A program made the position numbers and the translations under genes. The notes under the pieces are model-generated. The model was given only the letters and a program-made list of their open reading frames with translations. It made no database searches and was not told the origin of the DNA. From Nocardia gamkensis NBRC 108242 (GTDB taxonomy: Bacteria; Actinomycetota; Actinomycetes; Mycobacteriales; Mycobacteriaceae): DNA of 64,000 bases. Positions within the stretch are counted from its first letter, which is position 1, and each line of letters starts with the position of its first letter. The stretch covers positions 1 through 64,000 of the forward strand of contig NZ_BDBM01000008.1 in NCBI RefSeq assembly GCF_001612985.1, in the 5' to 3' direction. This document shows, piece after piece, positions 37,843 to 46,021 of the stretch.

Positions 37843-38049
37843 CGTCCCCTGCCCTTCTCAGTCGTTGGCAAGCTCCCCGCGCCGGGGAATCGGGCCGCCC
37901 GGCGCGAGGGCTGAAAAGCACGCTAGGCGTGAGTTGTTCGCGTCCTCCACAAAAGTGCGGCGAAGTGAGCAAGGGATTGCACATCCGCCTCTCGGGCTGT
38001 GACCATCGACAAGGCACGCACTCCATGTGACACCAGAGAAGGGCACCAC

Positions 38050-38382
38050 ATGCGAGTTCGATTCATCGGCGGGGTATCCGGCGGCGACGGATCGCCCCGG
38101 CTCTACATCACCGAGATCCAGCCACCGCGCTATGCGGTACAGGGCTGGAAAACCGGCCACCCTGGCACTGTGGAGATTCCGCACAAACTGTTGTGGTTCG
38201 TCGAGCCTGGCACCTGTGTGTCGGGGCTGCGCGATACCGGACACGGTTCGTTCCTGCTGTCCGGTGAGCCCGTCACCGACGCGGAGGCGCTGGAGTTCAT
38301 GGCGATTCCGGACCACGAGACTGCGGTGTTGGTGCCGATCGGTCAGGAGGTGCGCCCGGATGCGCCTGCTGCACGGCGCTAG
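38050..38382 (+). CDS. Small conserved-looking protein beside DUF6879
   Basis: The 110-residue protein starts at ATG 38050 behind GAAGGG. It is beta-rich: MRVRFIGGVSGGDGSPRLYI, YAVQGWKTGHPGTVEIP, then VTDAEALEFMAIPDHETAVL. Similar small proteins travel with DUF6879 and XRE-DUF5753 genes in actinobacteria, but no reaction is known. It overlaps the next gene by 23 bases, so the three form one operon. Confidence 0.75.
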   Translation: MRVRFIGGVSGGDGSPRLYITEIQPPRYAVQGWKTGHPGTVEIPHKLLWFVEPGTCVSGLRDTGHGSFLLSGEPVTDAEALEFMAIPDHETAVLVPIGQEVRPDAPAARR

Positions 38383-38887
38383 CGAGCTGCGGCCGGTGTT
38401 CGCCACCGCGCACCGGTCCGCTTTCCACCTCGAGACGCACGACGACTACACCAGCGAGTCGGAATCCGAATCGCTCGCCGCGTTCCGTGCCGACGAGACC
38501 AGTGACCCCGGCGGGGAATGGTTCGCCGGCTGGACGAACCACGTAGCCACCACGGTGGCGCGCGGTGTCGCGGTGCGCCGTGCACGGATCGTCACCGAGC
38601 CGCACACGCTCTACACGCGGTATCTCCTCGCACTGAGCCGCCACAACACCGCAGCCGGTGAAGACATCCGCTATCTCGCGCGGCGCGATGCCGATCCGTC
38701 CGACGCGGAAACCGAGGATTTCTGGCTGTTCGATGACCAGGCGGTCGCGTTCTCGCTGTTCGACGCGCGCGGAATCTGGGTCGGCGCGGCGCTGACCGAC
38801 GAACCCGTGATCGTCGCGCACGCGGTCGCGATCCGTGACCGCGTGTGGTCGGCGGCAATTCCGTTCAGGGAATATGCCGCCCGATGA
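38360..38887 (+). CDS. DUF6879-family protein
   Basis: The 175-residue protein starts at ATG 38360 behind AGGAGG (38345-38350). The pattern LETHDDYTSESES, FRADE, WFAGWTNHVATTVARGVAVR and FWLFDDQAVAFSLFD matches DUF6879, small actinobacterial proteins next to XRE regulators. Function is unknown; they are thought to act with the regulator, perhaps as antagonists. The stop overlaps the XRE start in ATGA. Confidence 0.83.
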   Translation: MRLLHGASELRPVFATAHRSAFHLETHDDYTSESESESLAAFRADETSDPGGEWFAGWTNHVATTVARGVAVRRARIVTEPHTLYTRYLLALSRHNTAAGEDIRYLARRDADPSDAETEDFWLFDDQAVAFSLFDARGIWVGAALTDEPVIVAHAVAIRDRVWSAAIPFREYAAR

Positions 38888-39750
38888 ACGGAGCGGCACG
38901 GGCGAAAGTAGCTCTCGGGGCACGGCTCCGAGAGCTGCGCAGAGATGCCGGGTTGGATGGGAGACAGCTCAGCACCGCCGCCGAGTGGCACTGGTCGAAA
39001 ACCTCCCGGATCGAGAACGGCAAGCAAATGCCGAGCGAGAACGACTTGGCGGTGTGGTGCCGCGTTTGTAACACGCCGCTCGCGCTGCCTGATCTCGTCG
39101 CGGCACTGCGCAATGTCCGCGCCCAATGGGCCGAGTGGCGGCGGATCACCGCGACCGGGCACACCCGCCGCCAACAACGCGGCCGGGAAATCGAATCCGA
39201 GACACGACAGCTCCGCATCTACAACCCGACGATCGTTCCCGGACTGCTCCAGACCAAGGACTACGCCCGCGCAGTGCTCACGCAGTGCATCGGATTTCTC
39301 GGCACGCCCGACGACCTGGACACTGCCGTGGCGGCGCGCATGGCGCGACAGGAGATCTTGCGGAGCGGTGGCGCACGGATAGCCGTGTTAATTCATGAGG
39401 CGGCGCTACACACCACGCTCGGAGATGACGACGTGATGGCCGGGCAAATGCGGCACCTGCTCGATACAGCGTTCGGCAATCCCCGGCTGTCCTTCGCCGT
39501 GGTGCCGCCGCGCGCACCGTTCGTCTACCTCTCGGGCAGTTTCCACCTGTTCGATCGTCGGCAAGTCCTGATCGAGACCGCCAGCGCCGAACTCAGCATC
39601 ACGGCGCCGAGCGAGTTGGAGTTGTACGAACGGCTATGGGCGGGGCTGTGCGGTCACGCGGTCCACGGAGATGCCGCACGCGCGCTGATTGTGTCGGCTC
39701 TGGACGGCCGCACCAACCCCGGCGCATCTCCTACGACATCCACACGTTGA
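38884..39750 (+). CDS. XRE-family regulator with DUF5753 domain
   Basis: The 288-residue protein starts at ATG 38884 in the ATGA overlap with DUF6879. A helix-turn-helix (LGARLRELRRDAGLDGRQLS, AEWHWSKTSRIENGKQ) leads, and DUF5753 follows (YNPTIVPGLLQTKDYARAVL to SFAVVPPRAPFVYLSGSFHLF). This is the WhiJ/AbaA-like architecture common in Streptomyces and Nocardia, often paired with small DUF397 or DUF6879 partners. It probably controls its own operon. Confidence 0.93.
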   Translation: MNGAARAKVALGARLRELRRDAGLDGRQLSTAAEWHWSKTSRIENGKQMPSENDLAVWCRVCNTPLALPDLVAALRNVRAQWAEWRRITATGHTRRQQRGREIESETRQLRIYNPTIVPGLLQTKDYARAVLTQCIGFLGTPDDLDTAVAARMARQEILRSGGARIAVLIHEAALHTTLGDDDVMAGQMRHLLDTAFGNPRLSFAVVPPRAPFVYLSGSFHLFDRRQVLIETASAELSITAPSELELYERLWAGLCGHAVHGDAARALIVSALDGRTNPGASPTTSTR

Positions 39751-40276
39751 TCGGAGCGGGGGCAGCATCCCACCAGTTCAGCGCCGATATTGCGAAACCT
39801 CCGAACTTGCCGAGAACGTGCCAGGGCGGGCAGATACAGCCTGGACAGAACCACACACAGCGGACATCGGACCGCTGCTGATCTGGACAGATCGGAGAGA
39901 GTGGAACCGGGGCGGACGGTTTCTGCGCGGTAAAGGCCGAAGGTCTCTAGCCAGTTGATTGTTGTTGTTGCGATTTGCGGGCGGGGTTGGTCGGTTCGCG
40001 GCTACGGTCTGTGGCCGTGCCCGGCACCAGTTTGATTGCCCGCCGCCGGGCCAGGTACCGCTCGACATGAGCCCGGCCACCGGCCCGGGCTCATGAGAAG
40101 TGTCACGACGAAACCGACCCGCGCGCGGGGAGAGTTCCACGCCCGAACCCAGCGCATACCAGCACGACCACGCCCCCTCAGCGGAGGCGCATGCTCGGCC
40201 GGGTCGTCGCCGCTGAGCCGTCGTGCCCTCGGGCGCGAACACGGTGATCGGTGATCGACTCCATGGGCGACGGTCT
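39751..40276. other. 526-bp stretch of the island with no convincing gene
   Basis: Reading frames here lack family features or ribosome sites. GAACTTGCCGAGAACGTGCCA (39803-39823) repeats the segment at 36772-36792 with one mismatch. A run of GTT repeats (about 39959-39970) is unusually low in G+C for the window. This looks like decayed island DNA. Confidence 0.5.
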
Positions 40277-40456
40277 TCACCACATCAGAAAGATCGCCGC
40301 CAGGCCCACGACGTAGCCGATGACCATCGCGGCCACACCACCGAGCACCACCACAAGCCAGGACTTGCCGAGCCACCGAAGTGTCACCACCACGAGGGTG
40401 GTGAGCACGAGAATTCCGATGAGCAAAGCTACGGCAGGTGCGTGATTGGACTCCAC
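40277..40456 (-). CDS. Small two-helix membrane protein, 59 residues
   Basis: GTG 40456 opens a frame of 59 codons with two hydrophobic helices: AVALLIGILVLTTLVVVTL and VVVLGGVAAMVIGYVVGLAA, joined by RWLGKSW. The composition and clean two-helix layout support a real gene, though no strong ribosome site is visible. It lies downstream of the nitroreductase gene on the same strand with 181 bp between. Confidence 0.5.
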   Translation of the reverse strand: MESNHAPAVALLIGILVLTTLVVVTLRWLGKSWLVVVLGGVAAMVIGYVVGLAAIFLMW

Positions 40457-40637
40457 GCTGGTCGAATCGGCTCATCGGGAGTCGATGTTTCACCGAGTTG
40501 GGCTGCCAGGAGAAAATTGCCGAACTGGCTGTACCCAGCCGAGGTGTGCGCGCATGCGGCGTGGCGCGCGTTGGACGGCCATCCAGATTGGTTGGCTGGC
40601 ACGGCTTTCTAACGCCAACTAGCCGAATACGGTGCAT

Positions 40638-41282
40638 TTACCAGTTGTTCCAGTGCAGTACTTGGTCGCGGGGGATGCGTTGGGCGGGACGGAAATCGGT
40701 GCCGAGGGTGAAGGCGAGGGGGATCAGGGCCGCGAGCATGATCTGGTTGTGGGGAACATCGAGCGTGTGGGCGAGTTCGCGTTCGAGCGGGGCCTGCGCG
40801 GTGGTCCAAACCGTGCCGAGGCCTCGTGCGCGGGCGGCAAGCATGAAGCTCCACGCGGCGGGCAAGATGGACCCCCAGGTTCCAGCTTGCTCGGCGACGG
40901 ATGCGCGGTCGGTTCGGCCTTCGACGGCGGGGATGACTATGGCCGGAACTTGGTGGATGTGGTTGTAGAGATACTCGAGCCCGCCGGCGATTCGCGGCCA
41001 GGATCCGTGGGCGTTCATCCGGTACAGATCGTGTGAGGTCAGCGGGGTGCCTTGGGCGAGGTGCACTGCCCTGCGGTAGATGTCGGCGACGGCCGCGCGC
41101 TGGGCCTGGTCGGTGACGACGACGAAATGCCAGCGTTGGCGATTGCGGCCAGTGGGCGCCTGGGTCGCGACGTCGACGCATTCCTCGATCAGATGTCGCG
41201 GTACGGGCCTGGTGAGGTCGAGGCGTTTGCGCACTGCTCTGGTGGTGGACAAGACCTGATCGGCGGACAGGTTCAACGACAT
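40638..41282 (-). CDS. Nitroreductase-family FMN enzyme of the island
   Basis: The 214-residue protein starts at ATG 41282 behind GAGAGG; an upstream in-frame TTG (41288) is less well placed. FMN-binding features include TRAVRKRLDLTRPVP, ATQAPTGRNRQRWHFVVV and RARGLGTVWTT. It probably reduces nitro compounds or quinones. It is divergent from a MarR regulator, with an 11-bp inverted repeat between, so it is presumably repressed by that regulator. Confidence 0.9.
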   Translation of the reverse strand: MSLNLSADQVLSTTRAVRKRLDLTRPVPRHLIEECVDVATQAPTGRNRQRWHFVVVTDQAQRAAVADIYRRAVHLAQGTPLTSHDLYRMNAHGSWPRIAGGLEYLYNHIHQVPAIVIPAVEGRTDRASVAEQAGTWGSILPAAWSFMLAARARGLGTVWTTAQAPLERELAHTLDVPHNQIMLAALIPLAFTLGTDFRPAQRIPRDQVLHWNNW

Positions 41283-41320
41283 CGGCAATCCTCTCGAAAC
41301 GATGCACTTTCGTCTGCCAC

Positions 41321-41346
41321 AAAATCATCTGTGCTCAGATGATTTT
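41321..41346. promoter_or_regulatory. Operator between nitroreductase and MarR genes: 11-bp inverted repeat
   Basis: AAAATCATCTG (41321-41331) and CAGATGATTTT (41336-41346) are perfect inverted repeats around TGCT. Length, AT-rich ends and placement in the divergent gap fit a MarR dimer site. Confidence 0.75.
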
Positions 41347-41414
41347 AATCGTATGGGTCGATCCGTCTGCCGTCAAACAATCTCGAGGAAGACGATTGTG
41401 CTAGTTTTGCCGGT

Positions 41415-41876
41415 ATGCCGAACAGGACCGATGCTCGCGCGCAGCCTGTCTACCTACCGCGACTCGCCGCGGAGCGCCCCGACATCGCATTGTGTCGCGC
41501 GTCGGCGATGGTGACCCGAGCCGCAGATGCTGCGGCCGGGAACAGTGGCCTCGGAGTGGGGCATCATCTGGTGTTGAAGATGCTCGCGGCAGTCGGGCCG
41601 TGTTCGCAGCAGGTACTCTGCGCCGAATTGCGCATCGATCGCAGCGTCATGGTCGGTATCGCGGACGACCTGGAGAAATCCGGTTACGTTCGCCGGGAAC
41701 GCGACCCTGCGGATCGACGCGCGTACGCGGTTACCATCACGCAGCCGGGACGCCGCGTGCTCGCCAAGGCGGAGAAGACTATTCCCGAATTTCTAGACCA
41801 GACCTTTTCGGCACTCACCTCGGCCGAGCGTGACCAGCTCACAACACTGCTGAGCAAGCTCCTGTTCAACGGTTGA
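41415..41876 (+). CDS. MarR-family transcriptional regulator
   Basis: The 153-residue protein has the MarR winged helix: LKMLAAVGPCSQQVLCAELR, IDRSVMVGIADDLEKSGYVR and the wing RERDPADRRAYAVTITQPGR. It is divergent from the nitroreductase gene (132-bp gap with an inverted repeat) and probably represses it and itself until a phenolic or redox signal appears. Two cysteines (CSQQVLC) near helix 3 could sense oxidation. Confidence 0.9.
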   Translation: MPNRTDARAQPVYLPRLAAERPDIALCRASAMVTRAADAAAGNSGLGVGHHLVLKMLAAVGPCSQQVLCAELRIDRSVMVGIADDLEKSGYVRRERDPADRRAYAVTITQPGRRVLAKAEKTIPEFLDQTFSALTSAERDQLTTLLSKLLFNG

Positions 41877-42067
41877 CGAATCCGGATCCATCCCGGGCGG
41901 ACATCCTGCTGCCGCGACCCGCGCGTTCGCGAACAGTGCAACAGCTACAGACTGGCGAGAGATTCGGTGGCCTCGATTCGACCGCCACCGTGCCCGGCCG
42001 ACTCCACGGCTCGGCACGCTGCACCGACGGCAGCTGGGTCGGCTTGGTCGAGTTCCTGGCCGCACTG

Positions 42068-42508
42068 TCACGCCGACCGCCACGGCAGGAGCCGACGAAC
42101 CGCCTTTCGTCCCGAGGTGATGTGCGGGGGTCGCGACATCAGGGAATCCTTGCCCCGAATACACCACCCGAACGCCACCCACCGGTCGTCGTCATCGGTG
42201 ATCACATACTCTTCGGCGCCCCCGAGAATGATCGCCTCGACCGCCGCGGCCGCCTGGGACGGCTTGTCCTCGAATTGGATTTCGTAGTCGGCGATGGCGC
42301 GGACACACCAGCCCGTTTCGATGCGCACCGCGGCGTCGCCCATATCCACGAGTTTGATGTGTGGATTGGCCCCGCGCACTTCGGCTTCCGTGGACGAGGA
42401 GCCGCTGGAGAGCACCAGGGTGCCGGGATTCGAAAACGTCTGGATGGCGTAACGCTCGGCGATGGCAAACACCTCCGAGCAGAACATCTCCCATTCCGTC
42501 CCAGTCAC
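42068..42508 (-). CDS. Hypothetical protein, 146 residues
   Basis: GTG 42508 follows GGGAGG at five-base spacing; the longer frame to 42739 has no such site and lacks family character. The product starts TGTEWEMFCSEVFAIAERYA and continues with beta-rich segments (VDMGDAAVRIETGWCVRAIA, EYVITDDDDRWVAFGW). It looks like a small alpha/beta protein with no catalytic motif that I can name. It lies inside the island. The 304 bases between it and the CAP gene hold no convincing gene. Confidence 0.65.
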   Translation of the reverse strand: MTGTEWEMFCSEVFAIAERYAIQTFSNPGTLVLSSGSSSTEAEVRGANPHIKLVDMGDAAVRIETGWCVRAIADYEIQFEDKPSQAAAAVEAIILGGAEEYVITDDDDRWVAFGWCIRGKDSLMSRPPHITSGRKAVRRLLPWRSA

Positions 42509-42812
42509 CCCGGCCTCCCAGCCCGAACCCGCCCCAGCACAGCTGGATACCACCGCAGATGCGCACCCCCGTTGAGATCGATTGCCGCCCCAGGATAGGC
42601 GTGCCTGCGGACGAAGGGGCCAGGGGAAGGTCAGGGGATGGACAGCCGAGTTGTAGACCGGCTGTAGACGGGGGTCCGGAAACATCCACGAGAAATCACG
42701 CTCACATCGACCCGGTAGGCTCGCCGTATCCCGAAACACTCACGGCCTGTGGGGGTTCCAGGGTTTGCATGGTCCGCTTCTGTTGTGCCCTACTCTGCCT
42801 CGGGAGGTCGTC

Positions 42813-43340
42813 GTGCGTGTCGGACGGTTGGTATCGGTTGTTGCCGCGGTGATGCTCGCCGCGTTCGTCGCCGGCGGAGGCCCCGCCGCCGGACAGAGCG
42901 ATTACGCGCAGACCGGGCTCAACCTGCACAACCAATACCGGGCCAAGCACGGTTCCCCGGCCATGACCTCGACCCAGAACCTGAACAACCTGGCCGACCA
43001 ATGCGCGAAGTACTACGCCCAAAAGAACACGATCGATCACAGCTGCCCTTACAAGAACGGGGCCGGGGAGAACCTCGCCGGGGGACGGGGCAGCTGGGAC
43101 GGTGTCTCCTTTGTCCAGATGGGCACGCAGATGTGGTACGACGAGGTCAAGAACTACGACTTCGACAACCCCGGGTTCAGCATGTCAACGGGCCATTTCA
43201 CGCAGTTGGTGTGGAAGGCCAGCACCCGGCTCGGTATCGGGTACGCCTCGCAGAACGGCTGGACTGTCGTCGTCGGTCTCTACAACCCACCCGGCAACGT
43301 GCAGGGACAGTTCCCCCAGAACGTGGCACGCCCGCGCTGA
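42813..43340 (+). CDS. Secreted CAP-domain (SCP/PR-1) protein
   Basis: The 175-residue protein starts at GTG 42813 behind GGGAGG. A signal peptide of about 27 residues ends near GPAAG. The CAP domain follows: NLHNQYRAKHGSPAM, HSCPYKNGAGENLA with the conserved His and Glu, and TGHFTQLVWKAST, the family signature. Two cysteines may form a disulfide. CAP proteins of actinobacteria are exported and often bind lipids; the function here is unknown. It is the last intact gene before the right repeat. Confidence 0.9.
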   Translation: MRVGRLVSVVAAVMLAAFVAGGGPAAGQSDYAQTGLNLHNQYRAKHGSPAMTSTQNLNNLADQCAKYYAQKNTIDHSCPYKNGAGENLAGGRGSWDGVSFVQMGTQMWYDEVKNYDFDNPGFSMSTGHFTQLVWKASTRLGIGYASQNGWTVVVGLYNPPGNVQGQFPQNVARPR

Positions 43341-43591
43341 GCCGGGCCTGTCCACGGCGATCACGCGCTGCACATCGCGATCCAGCGTAATCGAGCGCAG
43401 GCCCTCGTCCTCGGAGTCGACGCGCTCGTCGGTCTCCGAGAATCAGCGCGGTGTCGATGACGGGGTCTCCGGCCTGGGCGACCATCGGCTTACGGTTGAC
43501 CCGATGCAGCGCCTGCCCCTCGCTGTTGTGGCGGTGGCGCCGCACCACGGCGACGATCTCGCCGGACACCGTGGTGGTCGCACCAGCGTTC

Positions 43592-43616
43592 GGGGTTCGA
43601 TCCCCTCTGCGCCCAC
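43592..43616 (+). repeat. attR-like repeat: copy of the tRNA-Val 3' end
   Basis: GGGGTTCGATCCCCTCTGCG plus CCCAC is identical to 36677-36701. There is no acceptor or anticodon arm upstream, so it is only the end of a tRNA gene. The 250 bases before it (43341-43591) hold no intact gene. Confidence 0.87.
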
Positions 43617-43774
43617 AGAAGTGCAGCTTGTGGAGGTAGCGGCACACCTGCTGCCAGTACTCGAGGTCTCACCGAACCGGCCCCGATTCGCTCCTCTCGG
43701 GTGAACTCCGTCGCTACCCACACGGGCAACCCACGGATCAGCCGGACAATCCGAGGCCGGGGATCCGGTCGATG

Positions 43775-44242
43775 TCAGGTGAGGTGGAGGGTCAGTTGGG
43801 TTCGGTCCGCGGCGACGACCTCGACATGGATGTAACCCCGGGCCGCCGTGTACTTGCCGGTGCCCCCGGTGATCGCGATGTCGTAGGCGCGCGCGCCGGG
43901 CGTGCGGGGATCGGTCACCGTGCCCTTGGTGGTGATCCGGCCCTCGGGCAGCGACAGCGCGCCGTCACACCGCATCTGCACCGAAGCGTTTTCGGCGATG
44001 GACACGACCGTGCAAACCCCGGAGCCGCGGCCGAACCCGGCCTCATCGCGCCGAAGATCGTCGATGTGAGTCACCTGATCGCCCGGACCGAGTCGCTTGT
44101 CGCCATCCCGGTCGAAAAACGAGGAACTCGTCTCGATCGCGGTCAACTCGATCACCTCGGCGGCCGCCGATGCCGCCGCCGGGCCGGTGACCACCGCCGC
44201 CGCGACCACGGCGATCGCCCCGCCCTGAATCCTGTTCGCCAC
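43775..44242 (-). CDS. Secreted allene-oxide-cyclase-barrel-like protein
   Basis: The 155-residue protein starts at GTG 44242 behind GGGAGG. A signal peptide (AIAVVAAAVVTGPAAASAAA) leads. The mature part is beta-rich: SSSFFDRDGDKRLGPGDQVT, GTVTDPRTPGARAYDIAITG and GGTGKYTAARGYIHV, like the AOC/dirigent barrel of exported actinobacterial proteins. A ligand or reaction is not known. The preceding 253 bases contain no gene. Confidence 0.82.
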   Translation of the reverse strand: MANRIQGGAIAVVAAAVVTGPAAASAAAEVIELTAIETSSSFFDRDGDKRLGPGDQVTHIDDLRRDEAGFGRGSGVCTVVSIAENASVQMRCDGALSLPEGRITTKGTVTDPRTPGARAYDIAITGGTGKYTAARGYIHVEVVAADRTQLTLHLT

Positions 44243-44495
44243 TCGCAGACCTCCCGGTGCGGTTCGGTTTGAAGCGGTACAGCCGCACAAGATATCCGGC
44301 ACCCGCCGCCCCCGGCCGCCACCGCGGCATGTGACGGCGTTTCTTGTCTCTCACCCGGCCTCGCGAGACCGCCGTGCGGCAGGATCGTACTTCTAAAGGC
44401 AGGCGGCACCGCGGAACAGGCGCGCCGCGCGTTCGCGGCTCGGTCGGCGCGTCCATTGCCAAGATCGCAGGCAGCGAGGTCGGTATCGTCGCGAT

Positions 44496-45074
44496 ATGCC
44501 CGCGTTGATCGCTCCGACGGCACGTCTGCATACGGCCTGGCTCGAGGCGCATGAGGAGTGGGGGCCCGGCCCGCACGAGGACGGTTTCGGATTGCGGCCG
44601 TCCGACGAGGTGAAATCGCCGACGGGTTTCGCGGCCTGGGTGGCTCGGCTGGACCACGAATCGGGTCGGGCGGTGGACGAGACGGGCCGGGCACGGTGCA
44701 CCTACCGATGGATCGTCGAGGGTGACCGAGTGCTCGGCGGGATCGCTCTGCGGCATGGCTTCGACGACTTCGTGCGGTGGGCCGGTCACATCGGCTACGG
44801 GATCCGGCCGTCCGCGCGGCGGCGCGGGCTGGCCACCTGGGCTCTGGGCCGGATGCTGGACGAGGCGGGGAAACTCGGCATGGACCGCGTGTTGATCGTC
44901 TGCGCGGCCGACAACATCGCCTCGGCGAAGACCATCGAGCGCCGAGGCGGCGTTCTCGAGCGCATCGTCGACACCCGACTCGGTCCGGCACGGCGTTATT
45001 GGGTCGATATCGGCGCTCATGACCAGGTGGCCGCCCGCCATGGACAACAGACAACGGCCACACCGGGGCAGTGA
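44496..45074 (+). CDS. GNAT-family N-acetyltransferase
   Basis: The 192-residue protein has the GNAT core: VEGDRVLGGIALRHGF, GHIGYGIRPSARRRGLATWA (acetyl-CoA pyrophosphate loop R-R-x-G-x-A) and CAADNIASAKTIERRGG. It acetylates an amine; the substrate is unknown. A TATCGT box six bases before ATG 44496 and no ribosome site suggest a leaderless mRNA. Confidence 0.9.
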   Translation: MPALIAPTARLHTAWLEAHEEWGPGPHEDGFGLRPSDEVKSPTGFAAWVARLDHESGRAVDETGRARCTYRWIVEGDRVLGGIALRHGFDDFVRWAGHIGYGIRPSARRRGLATWALGRMLDEAGKLGMDRVLIVCAADNIASAKTIERRGGVLERIVDTRLGPARRYWVDIGAHDQVAARHGQQTTATPGQ

Positions 45075-45167
45075 GGAACACCCCTCGGTCGGGGTCGAAC
45101 TTTTCCTGCCCTCCCTTCTGCGGTCGTAAAATAATCGGCACGAGTCCACTCCTCGAGGAGGTCGGCG

Positions 45168-45890
45168 ATGACCGACAGCCCACGATCGATTGCCGCGACC
45201 GACAAGGCGCTCCCTTCGGGTACGGATGAGGAGCGATTCTCCGGCTACGGAGTGATGGGAATACCGTTCGCCAGCGGTCACTACCTGGCGCTGCGGCACT
45301 TCCCTGCCAGCTCGGTCGGCGCGGGGTACGACGCGGTGTGGCATCGGGACCCCGACGGCAAATGGGTGATCTACAGCAGTGTCTCCCCGGCCACCAGCTG
45401 CGCCCGCTATTTCGGATCAGCACTCGAAGACGCGCGAACCGAAGACATCTCGGTCGATTGGACCGGCCCCGCCACCTTCACAGTGCGGGTGGGCGACAAG
45501 ATCGTGTGGGATCTCCAGCTGGGACGATCGGTGGCGACAGCCGCGATGACGGGTCTCGGCCGCATGATGCCCGCCGCTCTGTGGCGACGTCCTGCCGTCT
45601 TGTCGCTCATGTCGCGGGCGGCGGGACCGGCGCTCGGCGTGGGGCGGGTACAGCTCAGCGGTACTTCGCCGAACGGTCAATTGTTCCGGGCCAACCCCCG
45701 GATGCTGTGGACCGTCGAAAACAGCACTGCCCGGATCGACGGAATAGATATCGGTCCTCCGGGACCGCTGGCCGAGCAGGCCAAACTCGGTGACTTCTGG
45801 CTGCCGCAACGTGGGATGTTCGCCGTGGGCGAGTCCTATTTCGAACAATACGATCCGACGCGCCATCACCCGGCCCGCCCCGGTGCATGA
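45168..45890 (+). CDS. Conserved hypothetical protein, 240 residues
   Basis: ATG 45168 follows GAGGAGG. The protein has beta-rich segments (FSGYGVMGIPFASGHYLALR, GPATFTVRVGDKIVWDLQLG) and a helical middle (AAMTGLGRMMPAALWRRPAV), ending with LPQRGMFAVGESYFEQYDP. The layout recalls acetoacetate-decarboxylase-like beta proteins, but key residues are not certain and I assign no function. Confidence 0.75.
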   Translation: MTDSPRSIAATDKALPSGTDEERFSGYGVMGIPFASGHYLALRHFPASSVGAGYDAVWHRDPDGKWVIYSSVSPATSCARYFGSALEDARTEDISVDWTGPATFTVRVGDKIVWDLQLGRSVATAAMTGLGRMMPAALWRRPAVLSLMSRAAGPALGVGRVQLSGTSPNGQLFRANPRMLWTVENSTARIDGIDIGPPGPLAEQAKLGDFWLPQRGMFAVGESYFEQYDPTRHHPARPGA

Positions 45891-46021
45891 CGGACGCGCC
45901 GGTTCGGTTGCTCAACGGTTTCACCGGACCGCCGGACACCTGCGGTCGGCGCATAGCGCCCATGCCCGGGTAGACCCCCGCGTTCCGGGCGCGGACGCCG
46001 AACGAATAGCCCGTGGCGCAG

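Larger units (their letters stand above)
36665..43616. mobile_element. Degenerate genomic island integrated at tRNA-Val
   Basis: Direct repeats of the tRNA-Val 3' end bound a segment of about 6.9 kb. A frameshifted tyrosine recombinase lies beside the left repeat. Inside are small hypothetical genes, an XRE-DUF5753 operon, a MarR/nitroreductase pair, a secreted CAP protein and long stretches without genes. The loss of the integrase suggests it is now fixed in place. Confidence 0.8.

Noticed and set aside
38010..38036. TGTCACA on the minus strand near 38030 as another ECF41 promoter
   Set aside because: At 16-base spacing the downstream element is TCGA, not CGTC.
43341..43591. Possible broken gene on the minus strand left of attR (GEIVAVVRRHRHNSEGQ, then in another frame ETDERVDSEDEG)
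   Set aside because: Pieces look protein-like but I cannot match them to a family or place the frameshift with confidence.
43592..43616. Possible second tRNA gene
   Set aside because: Only the T arm and 3' acceptor strand are present; there is no matching 5' acceptor, D or anticodon arm.
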